A stretch of DNA of 64,000 bases from positions 1 through 64,000 of the forward strand of contig JARLJI010000244.1 of the NCBI GenBank assembly GCA_031291295.1. Reading direction: 5' to 3'. Positions within the stretch are counted from its first letter, which is position 1; each line of letters opens with the position of its first letter. Below are positions 63,165 to 64,000 of the stretch, one piece after another. The stretch is from Rhodoferax sp. (lineage in GTDB: Bacteria; Pseudomonadota; Gammaproteobacteria; Burkholderiales; Burkholderiaceae_C). The position numbers were made by a program, and so were the translations under genes. A model generated the notes under the pieces. That model did no database searches. It was not told the origin of the DNA and worked only from the letters and a program-made list of their open reading frames with translations.

Positions 63165-63899
63165 TCATATCGTCATGCCACCGTCCACCGAGAACAATTG
63201 CCCCGTGGCGAACAGCGATTCGTCGCTGGCCAGGTACACCACGATGGGGGCAATCTCGTGGGCCTGCGCCAGCCGCCCCATGGGCTGGCGCGCGATGAAA
63301 TTCTTGCGCGCCTCGGCCGGATCGGCGTAGCTGCTGATGCGCTCGCCCAGCGAGGGCGTATCCACCGTGCCCGGGGCAATGGCGTTGCAGCGAATCCCCT
63401 GGCCGACAAAATCGGCGGCGACCGCTTTCGTCAGCCCCACCACGGCGGCCTTGCTGGCGCCATACACAAAACGGTTGGGCAAGCCCTTCACGCTGCTGGC
63501 CACACTGGACATGTTGATGATGCTGCCCCCACCATGGGCCAGCATTTTGGGCAGCGCGGCCTGGATCATCCAGTACTGCGAGCGCACGTTCAGGTTGAAG
63601 GCGAAGTCCCACTCTTCATCCGTGGCCTGCAGGATGGTGCCGTTGTGCACAAAGCCGGCGCAGTTGAACAGGATGTCGAGCGCCGGCAAATCGGCGGCGA
63701 CCTTGTGGATGGCGGCCTTGTCGAGCACGTCCAGCGCCAGCGCGGTGACGTTGGCCACGCCCGCGTAGCTCTCCAGCAGCCTGGCGTTGACGTCGGTGGC
63801 CCAGACCTGGGCGCCCTCGGCAGCCATGGCCAGCGCGCTGGCCCGGCCGATCCCTTGCCCGGCCGCCGTCACCAGCGCGGTTTTACCTTTGAGTCTCAT
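63165..63899 (-). CDS. SDR-family 2-keto-3-deoxy-L-fuconate dehydrogenase-like
   Basis: 244 aa from the ATG at 63899. TAAGQGIGRASALAMAAEG, CAGFVHNGTILQATDEEWDF, MSSVASSVKGLPNRFVYGAS and the C-terminal SVDGGMTI. These match 2-keto-3-deoxy-L-fuconate dehydrogenases and the related BDH2 group. It would oxidise the C4 hydroxyl to give the diketo acid taken by the downstream FAH protein. The upstream part of the operon lies outside the window. Confidence 0.8.
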   Translation of the reverse strand: MRLKGKTALVTAAGQGIGRASALAMAAEGAQVWATDVNARLLESYAGVANVTALALDVLDKAAIHKVAADLPALDILFNCAGFVHNGTILQATDEEWDFAFNLNVRSQYWMIQAALPKMLAHGGGSIINMSSVASSVKGLPNRFVYGASKAAVVGLTKAVAADFVGQGIRCNAIAPGTVDTPSLGERISSYADPAEARKNFIARQPMGRLAQAHEIAPIVVYLASDESLFATGQLFSVDGGMTI

Positions 63900-63977
63900 G
63901 GGGTCTCCATCCTGGGGGTGAGGCTTCGCATGTTTCAGGGTTTTGCCCGACGCTGCGGCGCGATAGTTCGTCCGCCC

Positions 63978-63999
63978 TGAACAATGCACAAGTTGTTCA
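63978..63999. promoter_or_regulatory. Inverted repeat at the window edge, candidate sugar-acid regulator operator
   Basis: TGAACAA, 8 bases, TTGTTCA: perfect 7-bp arms about 80 bases upstream of the SDR start. It could be the operator of a GntR- or IclR-type regulator of the pathway. The regulator gene is not in view. Confidence 0.45.
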
Positions 64000-64000
64000 A

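Overview
The window reads as a chromosomal segment of a high-GC betaproteobacterium of the order Burkholderiales, most likely family Comamonadaceae (Polaromonas / Rhodoferax / Variovorax type). The basis is the dapF-DUF484-xerC order, an MdtABC-type pump with a CopRS-like two-component pair, Liv-type transporters carrying an acyl-CoA ligase, and above all two dispersed repeat families that I associate with this family. Genus assignment is inference. Coding density is high and no gene-free stretch exceeds 300 bases. I saw no tRNA, no CRISPR array and no complete insertion sequence.

Layout. 1-5.5 kb: 5' end of rlmI, xerC-DUF484-dapF (minus), then a Nudix/metallo-beta-lactamase fusion and a pseudouridine synthase (plus). 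5.5-13 kb: nhaR, an IscR-like regulator without cluster cysteines, rnpB (RNase P RNA, minus), an FAD oxidoreductase, a lipoprotein, htpX, a DUF3025 gene, pyrC and rnk. 13.3-17.6 kb: glutamate/aspartate ABC transporter gltIJKL and a HypT-like LysR regulator. 17.6-22 kb: small accessory genes, including an HI1419/HI1420-type toxin-antitoxin pair with a readable promoter/operator. 22-26 kb: Atm1-like ABC exporter, YciA-like thioesterase, DauA-like dehydrogenase and a cupin protein without a DNA-binding domain. 26-33 kb: livHMGF, acyl-CoA synthetase and periplasmic binding protein, ending in a clear terminator. 33.2-34.3 kb: a decayed alkylation-repair locus. 35-43 kb: RND efflux pump plus response regulator and kinase. 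43-47.2 kb: otsB, a GH15 enzyme and otsA. 47.4-51 kb: VOC proteins, a ThiS/MoaD-like protein, an Asp-box propeller and a TPR-methyltransferase. 51-62 kb: a long minus-strand fatty-acid beta-oxidation cluster headed by a TetR regulator with a textbook operator. 62.2-64 kb: two genes resembling the end of the L-fuconate/L-rhamnonate pathway.

Most notable. (1) A DUF559 endonuclease-like gene sits between the beta-oxidation multifunctional enzyme and the thiolase, bracketed by 36-bp inverted repeats matching at 34 of 36 positions, each containing its own hairpin; it looks like a small endonuclease/REP cassette. (2) A dispersed repeat (family A) lies in frame inside dapF, the Nudix-MBL gene and the DUF3025 gene, and supplies the start codon and part of the signal peptide of a DUF2147 gene. 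(3) A second repeat (family B) occupies operon junctions, brackets xerC-DUF484-dapF in inverted orientation, and supplies the ribosome binding site or start of downstream genes. (4) AlkB has Asn where the distal iron-ligand His should be, and its 2OG-oxygenase neighbour appears to have lost the central region with the HxD motif. (5) The toxin-antitoxin promoter is placed so that the toxin mRNA should be nearly leaderless.

Functional assignments rest on motifs and remembered family features; no database search was possible. Several starts were moved inward where Shine-Dalgarno placement, overlap with a neighbour or the family N-terminus required it.
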